Shown here piece by piece: positions 1 to 6,968 of a stretch of 11,431 nt of DNA (positions are counted from its first letter, which is position 1; each line of letters opens with the position of its first letter). Position numbers and translations under genes: made by a program. Under the pieces are notes generated by a model. It saw only the letters and a list, made by a program, of their open reading frames with translations, ran no database searches and was not told where the DNA came from. The stretch comes from an uncultured Mycoplasmatota bacterium (GTDB lineage: Bacteria; Bacillota_I; Bacilli_A; RF39; UBA660), in NCBI GenBank assembly GCA_900546055.1, contig URBG01000037.1:1-11431 (forward strand), read 5' to 3'.

Positions 1-58
<58 letters not shown>

Positions 59-67
59 ATCAATATT

Positions 68-96
68 ATTATATCACTTTCCCCTATAAAATTTAA
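68..96 (-). promoter_or_regulatory. Promoter of tRNA-Pro (extended -10)
   Basis: On the minus strand, TATAAT (73 down to 68) is preceded by TGA, giving an extended -10 (TGnTATAAT). A weak -35 (TTAAAT, 96-91) lies 17 bases upstream. The predicted start is about 61, just ahead of the tRNA 5' end at 58. Confidence 0.6.
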
Positions 97-104
97 TTTA
101 ATTA

Positions 105-133
105 TTGAAAAAGAATATAATTTATTATATAAT
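105..133 (+). promoter_or_regulatory. Promoter of tRNA-Thr
   Basis: TTGAAA at 105-110 and TATAAT at 128-133 are separated by exactly 17 bases. The expected start is near 140, two bases before the tRNA at 142. The region 59-141 therefore holds two divergent stable-RNA promoters. Confidence 0.8.
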
Positions 134-141
134 TTAGATAT

Positions 142-215
142 GCCGCAATAGTATAAAGGTATTACGAGGCCATGGTAAGGCTTTAATCGGCGTTCGATTC
201 TCCGTTGCGGCACCA
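142..215 (+). tRNA. tRNA-Thr(GGT), with encoded CCA
   Basis: Acceptor GCCGCAA (142-148) pairs with TTGCGGC (205-211), followed by A73 and encoded CCA (213-215). The anticodon arm AGGCC/GGCTT (with one G-T pair) encloses ATGGTAA, giving anticodon GGT (174-176) for ACC/ACT threonine codons. G1-C72 and C2-G71 agree with known threonine identity bases. The short D-arm (three pairs plus a T-T mismatch), A at position 32 and a C-T mismatch in the T-stem (191/201) are irregular, so some weakening of the fold is possible. The anticodon assignment is clear if the drawn stem is right. Confidence 0.85.
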
Positions 216-225
216 TTTTAAAACG

Positions 226-252
226 AAAACCCTACATTTTACGTAGGGTTTT
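226..252. terminator. Bidirectional hairpin terminator, tRNA-Thr / 190-aa gene
   Basis: A perfect 10-bp stem, AAAACCCTAC (226-235) with GTAGGGTTTT (243-252), has a 7-base loop. T-rich sequence follows on the plus strand, and TTTT-CG-TTTT follows on the minus strand. It sits between the tRNA-Thr and the convergent gene ending at 262, so it can stop transcription from both sides. Confidence 0.8.
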
Positions 253-261
253 ATAATATAA

Positions 262-834
262 TTATCTTCTTTTTTTAATAAAACTATATCCAGGTTCTTT
301 TTTATGTGGCTTGCCGGTTCCTCCGCAACTTATGCTATCTAGTTTATGATAAGTTTCCATAGGTAAAGTTTGGGTGCCACCAGAAACCCATCCCATTTTT
401 GTTTCTTGCCAGCCAAATAATTCATGATTTTTATTTAACCACCTATCGTTAGTTACAAGTCTTCTATGTATTTGGTTTAAGTCTCTTTGGGTTAAATCAA
501 TACCGTAGTCCAAATATCTTAATACTTCATCTAATTCTACCAAATCAGTAATAAGAAGATCACTTTGAACTTCTATTTTTGGTTCAACATCTTTTATTGG
601 ATACTTAGTAGGTGTAGTATAAATCAAATCATTAGCCAAATTATCATCATCAACATTAAATAACATGCCCCTACACACTAGTCCTCCAAAGATATCAATA
701 TGGATTCCCATTTCCTCAACTGTTTCAGTTGAAACTTCTTTATCACTCACAAAGAATACACCGGTTCCAGTGAGTGGCATTAATAGACTTCCAGCACAAA
801 CTTCATTTCTCTTTACAACATATTTTTTTGCCAT
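262..834 (-). CDS. Hypothetical protein, 190 aa, unrecognised
   Basis: I do not recognise this protein. It is soluble-looking, with no signal peptide or membrane segment. The N-terminal half (residues 1-60) is mixed hydrophobic/Gly-rich with two Cys (C13, C54). An acidic linker follows (about 61-100, with DDD at 62-64), then a probable helical stretch (99-130), a Trp-containing part (W132, W142, W149) and a basic tail ending KKRR with C170 in SCGGTGK. The SCGGTGK stretch resembles a short P-loop but lies near the C-terminus with no Walker B partner, so I do not call it NTP-binding. The ATG start is supported by AAGGAG eight or so bases upstream and by a good promoter, so the gene is probably expressed. 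It is divergent from an XRE regulator, a common layout for a regulator and its target, but no function can be assigned. Confidence 0.8.
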   Translation of the reverse strand: MAKKYVVKRNEVCAGSLLMPLTGTGVFFVSDKEVSTETVEEMGIHIDIFGGLVCRGMLFNVDDDNLANDLIYTTPTKYPIKDVEPKIEVQSDLLITDLVELDEVLRYLDYGIDLTQRDLNQIHRRLVTNDRWLNKNHELFGWQETKMGWVSGGTQTLPMETYHKLDSISCGGTGKPHKKEPGYSFIKKRR

Positions 835-862
835 GGCGTTGACTCCTTCCTTTAATCATATC

Positions 863-890
863 ATTATACTTATTTTTTTTATAAAGTCAA
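863..890 (-). promoter_or_regulatory. Promoter of the 190-aa hypothetical gene
   Basis: On the minus strand, TTGACT (890-885) and TATAAT (868-863) are 16 bases apart. The expected start is near 856, giving a leader of about 20 bases that contains the ribosome binding site GGAAGGAG. This is among the closest matches to the sigma-A consensus in the window. Confidence 0.8.
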
Positions 891-946
891 CAATTAGTTT
901 TATAGTTATCAAAAGGTGGTAAAATAAAGGTAGGTGCAACCGCAAG

Positions 947-977
947 TTGGTAGTATTAATAATGGTTATGATATAAA
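947..977 (+). promoter_or_regulatory. Weak candidate promoter of the XRE regulator
   Basis: TTGGTA (947-952) could be a -35. Possible -10 boxes are GATATA (970-975, 17-base spacer) or TATAAA (972-977, 19-base spacer). Neither is a strong match, so the exact promoter is uncertain; it would overlap the inverted repeat at 969-987. Confidence 0.3.
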
Positions 978-987
978 ATAAATATCA
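969..987. promoter_or_regulatory. Inverted repeat, possible operator of the XRE regulator
   Basis: TGATAT (969-974) and ATATCA (982-987) form perfect 6-base half-sites around a 7-base AT spacer. The element overlaps the only plausible -10 boxes and abuts the AGAAGAAGGA ribosome binding site, as an autoregulatory operator would. One copy of the half-site (858-863) also abuts the -10 box of the divergent gene. The half-site is AT-only apart from one G/C base, so chance occurrence is quite possible. Confidence 0.35.
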
Positions 988-1003
988 GAAGAAGGAAAAT
1001 CTA

Positions 1004-1348
1004 ATGAAGTTTGGAGAAAATTTAAAAAAACTTAGGAAATCTAAGAAGATGTCACAAGAGGTGCTTGCGGAAAAAATCGGTGTTTCAAGACAAAGTGTTT
1101 CAAAATGGGAAACTGGTGAAGCATATCCGGAAATGACAAATATACTTTGCTTATGTGATATATTTCACTGTCATATTAATGATTTAGTTCATGAAAATTT
1201 CGTCGACATCAATTCATTGGATGATGAAATTAAAATGAATGTTATTAAATTCAAAAAAGAAAAACAAAGAAAAATGAAAGGAATAAGCTATATAATCTGC
1301 ATTATTTCAAAAATAGGTCAATGGTTTACTGAAGTAGTTGCAATATAG
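1004..1348 (+). CDS. XRE-family HTH transcriptional regulator, short C-terminus
   Basis: Residues 3-62 form a Cro/C1-type helix-turn-helix: the recognition region reads SRQSVSKWETGEAYPE (28-43), preceded by LAEKIGV, as in many Firmicutes regulators. A linker with ENFVDINSLDDEIK and a Lys/Arg-rich segment (83-92) follows, then a short hydrophobic run (SYIICIISKIG) and a stop after 114 residues. From memory, relatives with this N-terminus, 'DEIK..VVKFKKEKQ' linker and 'GLS..IYIISRIG' segment usually continue into several membrane helices, so this copy seems to have lost the membrane part. GAAGGA about 8 bases before ATG supports the start. It probably acts as a DNA-binding repressor, perhaps of itself and of the divergent 190-aa gene. 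The possibilities of a natural short form or a decaying gene remain open. Confidence 0.85.
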   Translation: MKFGENLKKLRKSKKMSQEVLAEKIGVSRQSVSKWETGEAYPEMTNILCLCDIFHCHINDLVHENFVDINSLDDEIKMNVIKFKKEKQRKMKGISYIICIISKIGQWFTEVVAI

Positions 1349-1372
1349 GAAGTGTTTTAGATAATAATTAAA

Positions 1373-1397
1373 AAAACAGATTTTAAAAATCTGTTTT
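1373..1397. terminator. Bidirectional terminator between XRE gene and atp operon
   Basis: AAAACAGAT (1373-1381) pairs with ATCTGTTTT (1389-1397), and the stem can extend inward with A-T pairs. It is flanked by A-runs on the left and T's on the right, so it can act in both directions. Its right arm includes two bases of the atpC stop codon (1396-1398). Confidence 0.8.
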
Positions 1398-1806
1398 AAC
1401 CTCTTATACCTGCAGTTTTGATAGCTGCTGATGCTCTTTCGATTGAAGCCTTTAATTCAACTTTACGACCAGCATCTTGAGTTTTGCTTTCGAGCTCTTC
1501 TTCAGCTATTCTCTTCGCTTTAATAACTTCTTCAGTATCAATGTCGTCAGCCCATCCGGCTAAATCAACAATAACTGATACTTTATCTTGTGTAATTTCG
1601 ATAAATCCTTCGCTAATAAAGGCGAATTTTTTTTCTTTATTTTTTTCTATTTCCAATGTACAAGGCTTATTAGCAACTAACATTGGAGCATGATGAGCCA
1701 TGACACCCATTTCACCACTAATGGCTTCAAAGCTGATGAATTCTACCTCATCTTTGTAGAATACTCCAGTTGGGGTAACAACTTCAAATTTAAATGATTT
1801 ATTCAT
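1396..1806 (-). CDS. atpC: F1 ATP synthase epsilon subunit
   Basis: This is the last gene of the operon. Epsilon sits on the central stalk with gamma and can inhibit ATP hydrolysis through its C-terminal helices. Residues 1-84 match the N-terminal beta-sandwich, with the family stretches GEMGVMAHHAPML (31-43) and SEGFIEI (65-71). Residues 91-133 form the two-helix C-terminal domain. The length of 136 aa is normal. The ATP-binding motif described in Bacillus PS3 epsilon (IDxxRA) is only loosely matched by EEVIKA at 92-97, so ATP sensing cannot be claimed. The ATG is preceded by AGGTGAG, which overlaps the atpD stop codon (8-base gap), suggesting translational coupling. Confidence 0.97.
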   Translation of the reverse strand: MNKSFKFEVVTPTGVFYKDEVEFISFEAISGEMGVMAHHAPMLVANKPCTLEIEKNKEKKFAFISEGFIEITQDKVSVIVDLAGWADDIDTEEVIKAKRIAEEELESKTQDAGRKVELKASIERASAAIKTAGIRG

Positions 1807-1814
1807 AGTCTCAC

Positions 1815-3206
1815 CTACTGTTCTATAGTTTTAGCTTTTTCAATAACTTCGTCAATTGTTCCTACCATGAAGAATGCATCTTCTGGGTAGTTATCCATAT
1901 TACCAGAGATAATTTCTTTAAAGCCTCTGATGGTTTCACTGATTGGAACATATTTACCAGGTATACCAGTAAATTGTTCACCAACGAAGAATGGTTGAGA
2001 TAAGAATTTTTGTATTTTTCTAGCACGATAAACGATTTTCTTATCTTCATCTGATAATTCATCCATTCCTAAGATAGCGATGATATCTTGTAATTCTTTA
2101 TATTTTTGTAAAATTTCTTGAACTTTTCTAGCTGTATTATAATGCTCTTCACCTAAGATAACAGGATCCATAATTCTTGAATTTGATTCAAGTGGATCAA
2201 CAGCTGGATAAATACCTAATTCCGCAATTGATCTTGAAAGTGCAGTTACGGCATCCAAGTGAGCAAACGTAGTTGCTGGGGCTGGATCGGTATAATCGTC
2301 GGCTGGAACATATACGGCTTGAATTGAAGTGATTGAACCATTTTTAGTAGATGTAATACGTTCTTGAAGTGTTCCTACGTCAGTTGAAAGTGTTGGTTGA
2401 TATCCAACAGCTGATGGGATTCTTCCTAATAATGTCGAAACTTCTGATCCAGCTTGGATAAATCTGAAGATGTTATCAACAAAGAATAATACGTCTTGGT
2501 GTTTAACATCACGGAAATATTCAGCCATAGTTAGTCCAGTAAGGGCTACACGCATTCTAGCTCCTGGAGGTTCATTCATTTGGCCAAAAACTAAAGCAGT
2601 TTTATTAATAACGCCTGATTCAGCCATTTCATTAATTAAGTCATTACCTTCTCTTGAACGTTCTCCAACACCGGTAAATACTGAGTATCCTCCGTGTTGA
2701 GTTGCAATACTACTAATTAATTCTTGGATTAAAACGGTTTTACCAACTCCGGCACCTCCGAATAATCCAACTTTACCACCTTTGGCATAAGGGGCAAGTA
2801 AGTCAATAACTTTAATTCCTGTTTCAAACATTTCTGTTACTGGTTTTTGTTCAACAAATTTTGGAGCTTCACGGTGGATTGGCCATTTATCAGCAGAATT
2901 TACATCGCCTTTTCCATCGATTGACTCACCTAAAATATTAAATACTCTTCCTAATACTTCTTCACCAACAGGAGCAGAAATTGGAGCTCCTGTGTCGATA
3001 GCTTTCATTCCTCTTTGAAGACCATCGGTTGAAGACATAGCAACACATCTTACAGTATCATTACCAAGGTGTTGCATAACTTCAGCGACGATTTTACCAT
3101 CGTTAAAAGGAATATCTATAGCATTATAAAGATTAGGTAATTTATCACTATCAAATTTTATATCTAAAACAGCACCTGTTATTTGTGATATTTTTCCTTC
3201 ATTCAT
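1815..3206 (-). CDS. atpD: F1 ATP synthase beta subunit (catalytic)
   Basis: Beta carries the three catalytic nucleotide sites of the F1 head. Visible features are the P-loop GGAGVGKT (150-157), the catalytic glutamate E182 in GVGERSREGNDL, the segment LFFVDNIFRF (240-249, Walker B), the ATPase alpha/beta signature PAVDPLESNS (334-343), and the DELSDED loop (382-388) that contacts gamma and epsilon. The length of 463 aa is typical and no key residue is missing. The start is ATG with AGGGTGA upstream. Spacers are 24 bases from atpG and 8 bases to atpC. A functional enzyme is expected. Confidence 0.99.
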   Translation of the reverse strand: MNEGKISQITGAVLDIKFDSDKLPNLYNAIDIPFNDGKIVAEVMQHLGNDTVRCVAMSSTDGLQRGMKAIDTGAPISAPVGEEVLGRVFNILGESIDGKGDVNSADKWPIHREAPKFVEQKPVTEMFETGIKVIDLLAPYAKGGKVGLFGGAGVGKTVLIQELISSIATQHGGYSVFTGVGERSREGNDLINEMAESGVINKTALVFGQMNEPPGARMRVALTGLTMAEYFRDVKHQDVLFFVDNIFRFIQAGSEVSTLLGRIPSAVGYQPTLSTDVGTLQERITSTKNGSITSIQAVYVPADDYTDPAPATTFAHLDAVTALSRSIAELGIYPAVDPLESNSRIMDPVILGEEHYNTARKVQEILQKYKELQDIIAILGMDELSDEDKKIVYRARKIQKFLSQPFFVGEQFTGIPGKYVPISETIRGFKEIISGNMDNYPEDAFFMVGTIDEVIEKAKTIEQ

Positions 3207-3230
3207 CTATAATCACCCTTTCTTTTTAGT

Positions 3231-4094
3231 TTAGTTGGTGTTCATGGCACCACCAATGATTTCAGATATTTCTTGAGTTATGGCTTGTTGTCTAGCTCTA
3301 TTATAATCAAGATTTAATTTTTTCGATACTTTTTCAGCGTTTGTTGTTGCACTATCCATAGCATTCATTCTTGCAAAGTGTTCACTAACAAATGATTCTA
3401 CCATACCACCGTAAAGTACACCTTTAACATATTGATTAGTTAAGCGTTCAAACACCTTTTCTGGTGTTGGTTCAAATTCTAAAACGGCAACAGTTTTATC
3501 CTCTTTAACTTTAAAGTCTCTAATTTCTAGTGGCAAAAGTTTAATTGTATGAGGAACTAAACTCATTACTGATTCCATTTCTGTATAAACTAAAATTAGT
3601 TCGTCAATTTCACCTTTTTTAAAAAGTTTAACCATATGTTTAGCAATGTCAGCGGCAGTAATAGTTGTTACGCTATATGAACTTGATCCATTTTCAGTAA
3701 CAACATTATAACCGTTTTTAAGCATGTAATTCTTAACAACATTACCGATTGGGAAAACAACACTATTTTCTTTATCGATAATTTTAGTAGCTTCTTTAAT
3801 AACGTTGGTGTTATATCCACCATTAAGTCCGCTATCTGAAGAAATAACAATATACGCTTTTTTACGATTTGGTTTATTTTCTCTTTTGTCGAAATAAATT
3901 AACTTCATTTCTGGAGTACTTTGCATTATATCAATCATGACATCTTGAATATGTTTGAAGAATGGTAAAGTTCTTTCATGCATTTCGCGGGCTTTTTTTA
4001 ATTTAGAGGCAGCAATTAATTTCATGGCTTTAGTTATTTTCTTAGTGCCTTCAACACCTCTAATTCTTAGTTTTATTTCTCTTGCGTTAGCCAA
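3231..4094 (-). CDS. atpG: F1 ATP synthase gamma subunit (TTG start)
   Basis: Gamma is the rotating shaft that couples the c-ring to the catalytic head. The N-terminal helix begins ANAREIKLRIRGVEGTKKIT, as in the family; SSDSGLNGGYN (85-95) is the conserved strand/turn of the globular part. The C-terminal helix ends with the signature ITQEISEIIGGA (272-283). At 287 aa the length is normal. The start codon is TTG (4094-4092): the homology begins exactly here, and GAGGGTGAGG lies just upstream. No ATG is available that would keep the conserved N-terminus. Confidence 0.98.
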   Translation of the reverse strand: MANAREIKLRIRGVEGTKKITKAMKLIAASKLKKAREMHERTLPFFKHIQDVMIDIMQSTPEMKLIYFDKRENKPNRKKAYIVISSDSGLNGGYNTNVIKEATKIIDKENSVVFPIGNVVKNYMLKNGYNVVTENGSSSYSVTTITAADIAKHMVKLFKKGEIDELILVYTEMESVMSLVPHTIKLLPLEIRDFKVKEDKTVAVLEFEPTPEKVFERLTNQYVKGVLYGGMVESFVSEHFARMNAMDSATTNAEKVSKKLNLDYNRARQQAITQEISEIIGGAMNTN

Positions 4095-4098
4095 GTTA

Positions 4099-4107
4099 CC
4101 TCACCCT
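4099..4107 (-). promoter_or_regulatory. Ribosome binding site deciding the TTG start of atpG
   Basis: AGGGTGAGG on the minus strand lies 4 bases before TTG if counted from GAGG, or about 9 if counted from AGGG. Together with the conserved N-terminal sequence it fixes the unusual TTG as the start. Confidence 0.75.
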
Positions 4108-4112
4108 CTTTT

Positions 4113-5621
4113 CTATAATTTAAAAATCTTTTTATATTCATTGATGCTTGCAACAATTTTTTCTTCTAATTCTTTATTAAGATCTTTTTTAGTTTTAATT
4201 TCTTCAAGGATATCTGGATGTTTTTCTAAAACATGTTCGATTAGACCTTTATTAAATTCTTTTACATCTTTATTCTCAATATCAGCTAAATAGCCATGAA
4301 CAGCAGCATATAACATAACTACTTGTTTTTCAACAGCTAATGTTTGATATTGAGGTTGTTTTAATAGCTCTAGAATTCTTTCACCTTGGATTAATTTATT
4401 TTGAGTGGCTTTATCAAGTTCTGAACCGAATTGAGCAAATGAAGCAAGTTCACGATATTGTGCTAAATCGATTCTGATTCTTCCTGATAATTTCTTCATA
4501 GCTTTAATTTGTGCAGAACCACCAACACGTGATACTGATAATCCTGGGTTTACCGCTGGTCTTTGACCACCGAAGAACAATTCACTTTCTAAGTAAATTT
4601 GACCATCAGTAATTGAAATTACGTTAGTTGGAACGTATGCAGATACGTCGCCGGCTAAAGTTTCAATTATAGGTAAGGCAGTAATTGATCCACCACCATG
4701 CTCATCATCTAACTTAGCAGCTCTTTCTAACAATCTTGAGTGTAAATAGAATACATCACCTGGGTATGCTTCACGTCCTGGTGAACGACGTAATAATAAT
4801 GACATTGCACGATAGCTTTGAGCGTGTTTTGACAAGTCATCATAAACAATTAATACATCTTTCCCTTTGAACATGAAATATTCAGCAATAGCACATCCGG
4901 CATAAGGCGCTAAATACTGAATTGGAGCTGAATCACTTGCAGTTGATGAAACAACGATTGTGTAATCCATAGCACCATTTTTCTTTAGTGTATCTACAAC
5001 ACCTGCTACTGATGAAGATTTTTGACCAACGGCAACATAAATACAAATTACATTTTGACCTTTTTGGTTAATGATTGTATCGACAGCAATAGCTGTTTTA
5101 CCAGTTTGTCTATCTCCGATAATTAATTCTCTTTGTCCTCTTCCGATTGGAACCATTGAATCAATGGCTAAAATACCAGTTTGTAATGGGGTGTCAACTG
5201 ACTTTCTTACCATAACACTTGGAGCAAGAAATTCAACATCGCGGTATTCATCTACTTTATAAGCTTCTTTTCCATCAATAACTTCGCCAAGTGGATTAAC
5301 AACGCGTCCGATGATTTCATCGCTAACACCAATACTTACTGGTCTTCCGGTTCTTTTGGCAATACTACCTTCTTTGATATTTGTTTCGCCACCTAATAAT
5401 ACGCAGCCAACATTTTCTTCTTCAAGGTTCATCGCCATACCATAAATTCCATCACCAAAATCGATTAATTCTCCAGCCATACAATTTTTAAGACCGAATA
5501 TCTTAACAATACCGTCTCCTGACTCGATAACATAACCGACCTCATCTATTTTCATTTTGGAATCATAGTCGTTAATTTTTTTTCTTATAATATCACTAAT
5601 TTCTTCTGGTTTAATTAACAC
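4113..5621 (-). CDS. atpA: F1 ATP synthase alpha subunit (GTG start)
   Basis: Alpha alternates with beta in the F1 head and supplies the arginine finger. Visible features are the P-loop GDRQTGKT (169-176), VLIVYDDLSKHA (256-267, Walker B region), the signature PAVNPGLSVS (355-364) and the arginine finger R365 in SVSRVGG. The C-terminal helical domain contains GERILELLKQPQ (413-424). The length of 502 aa matches the family. The start is GTG with AAAGGAGG 7 bases upstream, and the binding site overlaps the atpH stop codon, so coupling to atpH is likely. Confidence 0.99.
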   Translation of the reverse strand: MLIKPEEISDIIRKKINDYDSKMKIDEVGYVIESGDGIVKIFGLKNCMAGELIDFGDGIYGMAMNLEEENVGCVLLGGETNIKEGSIAKRTGRPVSIGVSDEIIGRVVNPLGEVIDGKEAYKVDEYRDVEFLAPSVMVRKSVDTPLQTGILAIDSMVPIGRGQRELIIGDRQTGKTAIAVDTIINQKGQNVICIYVAVGQKSSSVAGVVDTLKKNGAMDYTIVVSSTASDSAPIQYLAPYAGCAIAEYFMFKGKDVLIVYDDLSKHAQSYRAMSLLLRRSPGREAYPGDVFYLHSRLLERAAKLDDEHGGGSITALPIIETLAGDVSAYVPTNVISITDGQIYLESELFFGGQRPAVNPGLSVSRVGGSAQIKAMKKLSGRIRIDLAQYRELASFAQFGSELDKATQNKLIQGERILELLKQPQYQTLAVEKQVVMLYAAVHGYLADIENKDVKEFNKGLIEHVLEKHPDILEEIKTKKDLNKELEEKIVASINEYKKIFKL

Positions 5622-5628
5622 TTGTTTC

Positions 5629-5636
5629 CCTCCTTT
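5629..5636 (-). promoter_or_regulatory. Strong ribosome binding site for atpA GTG start
   Basis: AAAGGAGG on the minus strand, 7 bases before GTG, is the best Shine-Dalgarno match in the operon. It overlaps the atpH stop codon (5637-5635). It may offset the weaker GTG codon and raise alpha synthesis relative to delta. Confidence 0.8.
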
Positions 5637-6147
5637 ACAGTATTTCGTTTAATTTTGTTTTAATTGTGTCATCATATACCTTATCATCAGCTTTACATAT
5701 AACTTTAACACCGCCGATTAAGGTTTCATCAATTTTGATGGTATATAAGGCCTTGTTTGCGTTATATAATTTCTGATACTTAGAAGCTATTTCTTTAGCT
5801 TCTTTTTCACTAAGTTCATATGGTGAGATTATTTCTATCTTGATTATTTTGTTTAATTTATCTATCATTTCACTATATTTGAAAGAAATATCATTAATTA
5901 AATTAATTCTATTTTCTTTTAATAACAGTTCGATAAAATTAATAAAAACTTGATTTTGAGGAACTATTTCTTTGATAACGTTTAGTTTGTCTTCTTTAGA
6001 TATTCTAGGATTATCAATGGTTTGTTTTAGTTCAGTTTCTCTGTATAGATTTGATAAATCGTTTAAATATTCACCAAAGTTTTCTCTATCTTTGTCATTG
6101 GCTGAACTTAGAAGAGCTTCAGCATATCTCGTACTTACAACGGCCAT
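5635..6147 (-). CDS. atpH: F1 ATP synthase delta subunit
   Basis: Delta (OSCP family) ties the top of the alpha3beta3 head to the peripheral stalk made of subunit b. The N-terminal helical domain begins with VSTRYAEALLSSA (4-16) and includes the NPRIS turn (46-50). The C-terminal part has the family signature DETLIGGVKV (140-149). The length of 170 aa is normal; divergence is high, as is usual for this subunit. The ATG is preceded by AGAGGGTGAG. It lies 14 bases after atpF and 13 bases before atpA. Confidence 0.95.
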   Translation of the reverse strand: MAVVSTRYAEALLSSANDKDRENFGEYLNDLSNLYRETELKQTIDNPRISKEDKLNVIKEIVPQNQVFINFIELLLKENRINLINDISFKYSEMIDKLNKIIKIEIISPYELSEKEAKEIASKYQKLYNANKALYTIKIDETLIGGVKVICKADDKVYDDTIKTKLNEIL

Positions 6148-6161
6148 ATTCTCACCCTCTT

Positions 6162-6647
6162 CTATTTTTCCTCTTTAATAAATTTTTCAACTAGTTCCCT
6201 GTTAGCTTTGCTATCTAAGTTTTTATTTAAGATTTTTTCACTAGCTTCTAATACAAGATCAGAAATTTCAGTTTTAAGACTAGAAACTAGTTGGTCTTTT
6301 TCGACAGCAAGTTCGTTTCTGGTGCTTTCAATTAACATTTCAGAATCTTTCTTAGCGTTAGCAATTATATTATCGTATTCGTTCTTAGCTTTTTGCTCAT
6401 AACTATTAATAAGAGCAATTCCCTCTTCTTTAGCCTCTTTAAGCCTTGCTTGGTGTTCTTCTTCCATTGCTTCAACTTTAGCTTTAGCTTCTTCGGCCAT
6501 ATCTAGAGCCTCTTTTATTTTATTTGAACGAGTTTCCATATATTTTGTGACAGGCTTAAACAATATCTTTTTTAAGATGAAATATAAAATTAAGATGTTT
6601 AATACAGTAAAAAATAGTGTTGTCCAAAATTCCTTATCTATTTCCAT
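6162..6647 (-). CDS. atpF: Fo ATP synthase b subunit
   Basis: Subunit b forms the peripheral stalk that holds subunit a and the F1 head still. One N-terminal membrane helix (about residues 8-29) is followed by KPVTKYMETRSNKI (31-44), the usual start of the cytoplasmic part. A long charged coiled coil then runs to the end, rich in Ala/Glu/Lys (about 45-150). The length of 161 aa is typical for a homodimeric b; no b' gene is present. The start is ATG with GGAG 7 bases upstream. It is separated from atpE by 80 bases with a hairpin, the only large gap in the operon. Confidence 0.96.
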   Translation of the reverse strand: MEIDKEFWTTLFFTVLNILILYFILKKILFKPVTKYMETRSNKIKEALDMAEEAKAKVEAMEEEHQARLKEAKEEGIALINSYEQKAKNEYDNIIANAKKDSEMLIESTRNELAVEKDQLVSSLKTEISDLVLEASEKILNKNLDSKANRELVEKFIKEEK

Positions 6648-6681
6648 ATTTTAACTCCATTTCTATTTGCGATAACTATTA

Positions 6682-6712
6682 AAACTTCAAGTTAGAAAGC
6701 AACTTGAAGTTT
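6682..6712 (-). other. Intercistronic 12-bp hairpin between atpE and atpF
   Basis: AAACTTCAAGTT (6682-6693) pairs perfectly with AACTTGAAGTTT (6701-6712) around a 7-base loop. In the transcript it lies shortly after the atpE stop codon and ahead of the atpF ribosome binding site. It is followed by only one further T before TAATAG, so it is a poor full terminator. It could act as a partial terminator, an RNA-stabilising end for an atpB-atpE fragment, or a processing site. Confidence 0.8.
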
Positions 6713-6727
6713 CATCGTTAAAACGTC

Positions 6728-6949
6728 TTACATTTTACCCATAATCATTATTGCAATGACTAAACCATAGATAGCTGTTGCCTCAGCAAGAGCAGCTCCT
6801 AATAATAAGATAGTTTGGATCTTTCCTGATGCTTCAGGCTGTCTTGAAACGGCTTCAGCTGCTTTACCAGTTGCGATACCGATACCAATTCCGGCACCTA
6901 AACCTGTGAATACAGCGATACCAGCACCTATTAAACCTAACATTTCCAT
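6728..6949 (-). CDS. atpE: Fo ATP synthase c subunit (proton type)
   Basis: Subunit c forms the rotor ring. Two membrane helices (about residues 4-27 and 46-70) are joined by the polar loop RQP (36-38). The first carries a GxGxGxGxG packing motif (G16, G18, G20, G22, G24). The second carries the ion-binding glutamate E56 in AEATAIYG. Aligned to Ilyobacter-type Na+ c subunits, the Gln ligand is replaced by I23 and the Ser after Glu by A57, so H+ coupling is inferred. The length is 73 aa. ATG with GGTGA upstream; 19 bases after atpB. Confidence 0.98.
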   Translation of the reverse strand: MEMLGLIGAGIAVFTGLGAGIGIGIATGKAAEAVSRQPEASGKIQTILLLGAALAEATAIYGLVIAIMIMGKM

Positions 6950-6968
6950 TCATTTCACCACCAATCAA

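Noticed and set aside
164..176. Integration (att) site in the tRNA-Thr gene
   Set aside because: No integrase gene and no duplicate of the tRNA 3' end was found in the window.
170..190. P-loop in the 190-aa protein (SCGGTGK at residues 169-175)
   Set aside because: It lies at the extreme C-terminus with no following helix or Walker B motif, and the GxxxxGK spacing is not met.
665..922. Plus-strand 85-aa open frame opposite the 190-aa gene
   Set aside because: No ribosome binding site, a low-complexity hydrophobic tail, and it is antisense to a gene with a good promoter and start.
936..952. Small hairpin CAAC-CGCAA-GTTG before the XRE gene
   Set aside because: Only four base pairs, with no riboswitch-like or terminator-like context.
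3955..4293. Plus-strand 112-aa open frame across atpG/atpA
   Set aside because: Antisense shadow of two conserved genes; the Ser/Leu/Phe-rich product is typical of the opposite strand of AT-rich coding DNA.
6728..6949. Na+-type c subunit
   Set aside because: Both diagnostic ligands are replaced by hydrophobic or small residues (I23, A57).
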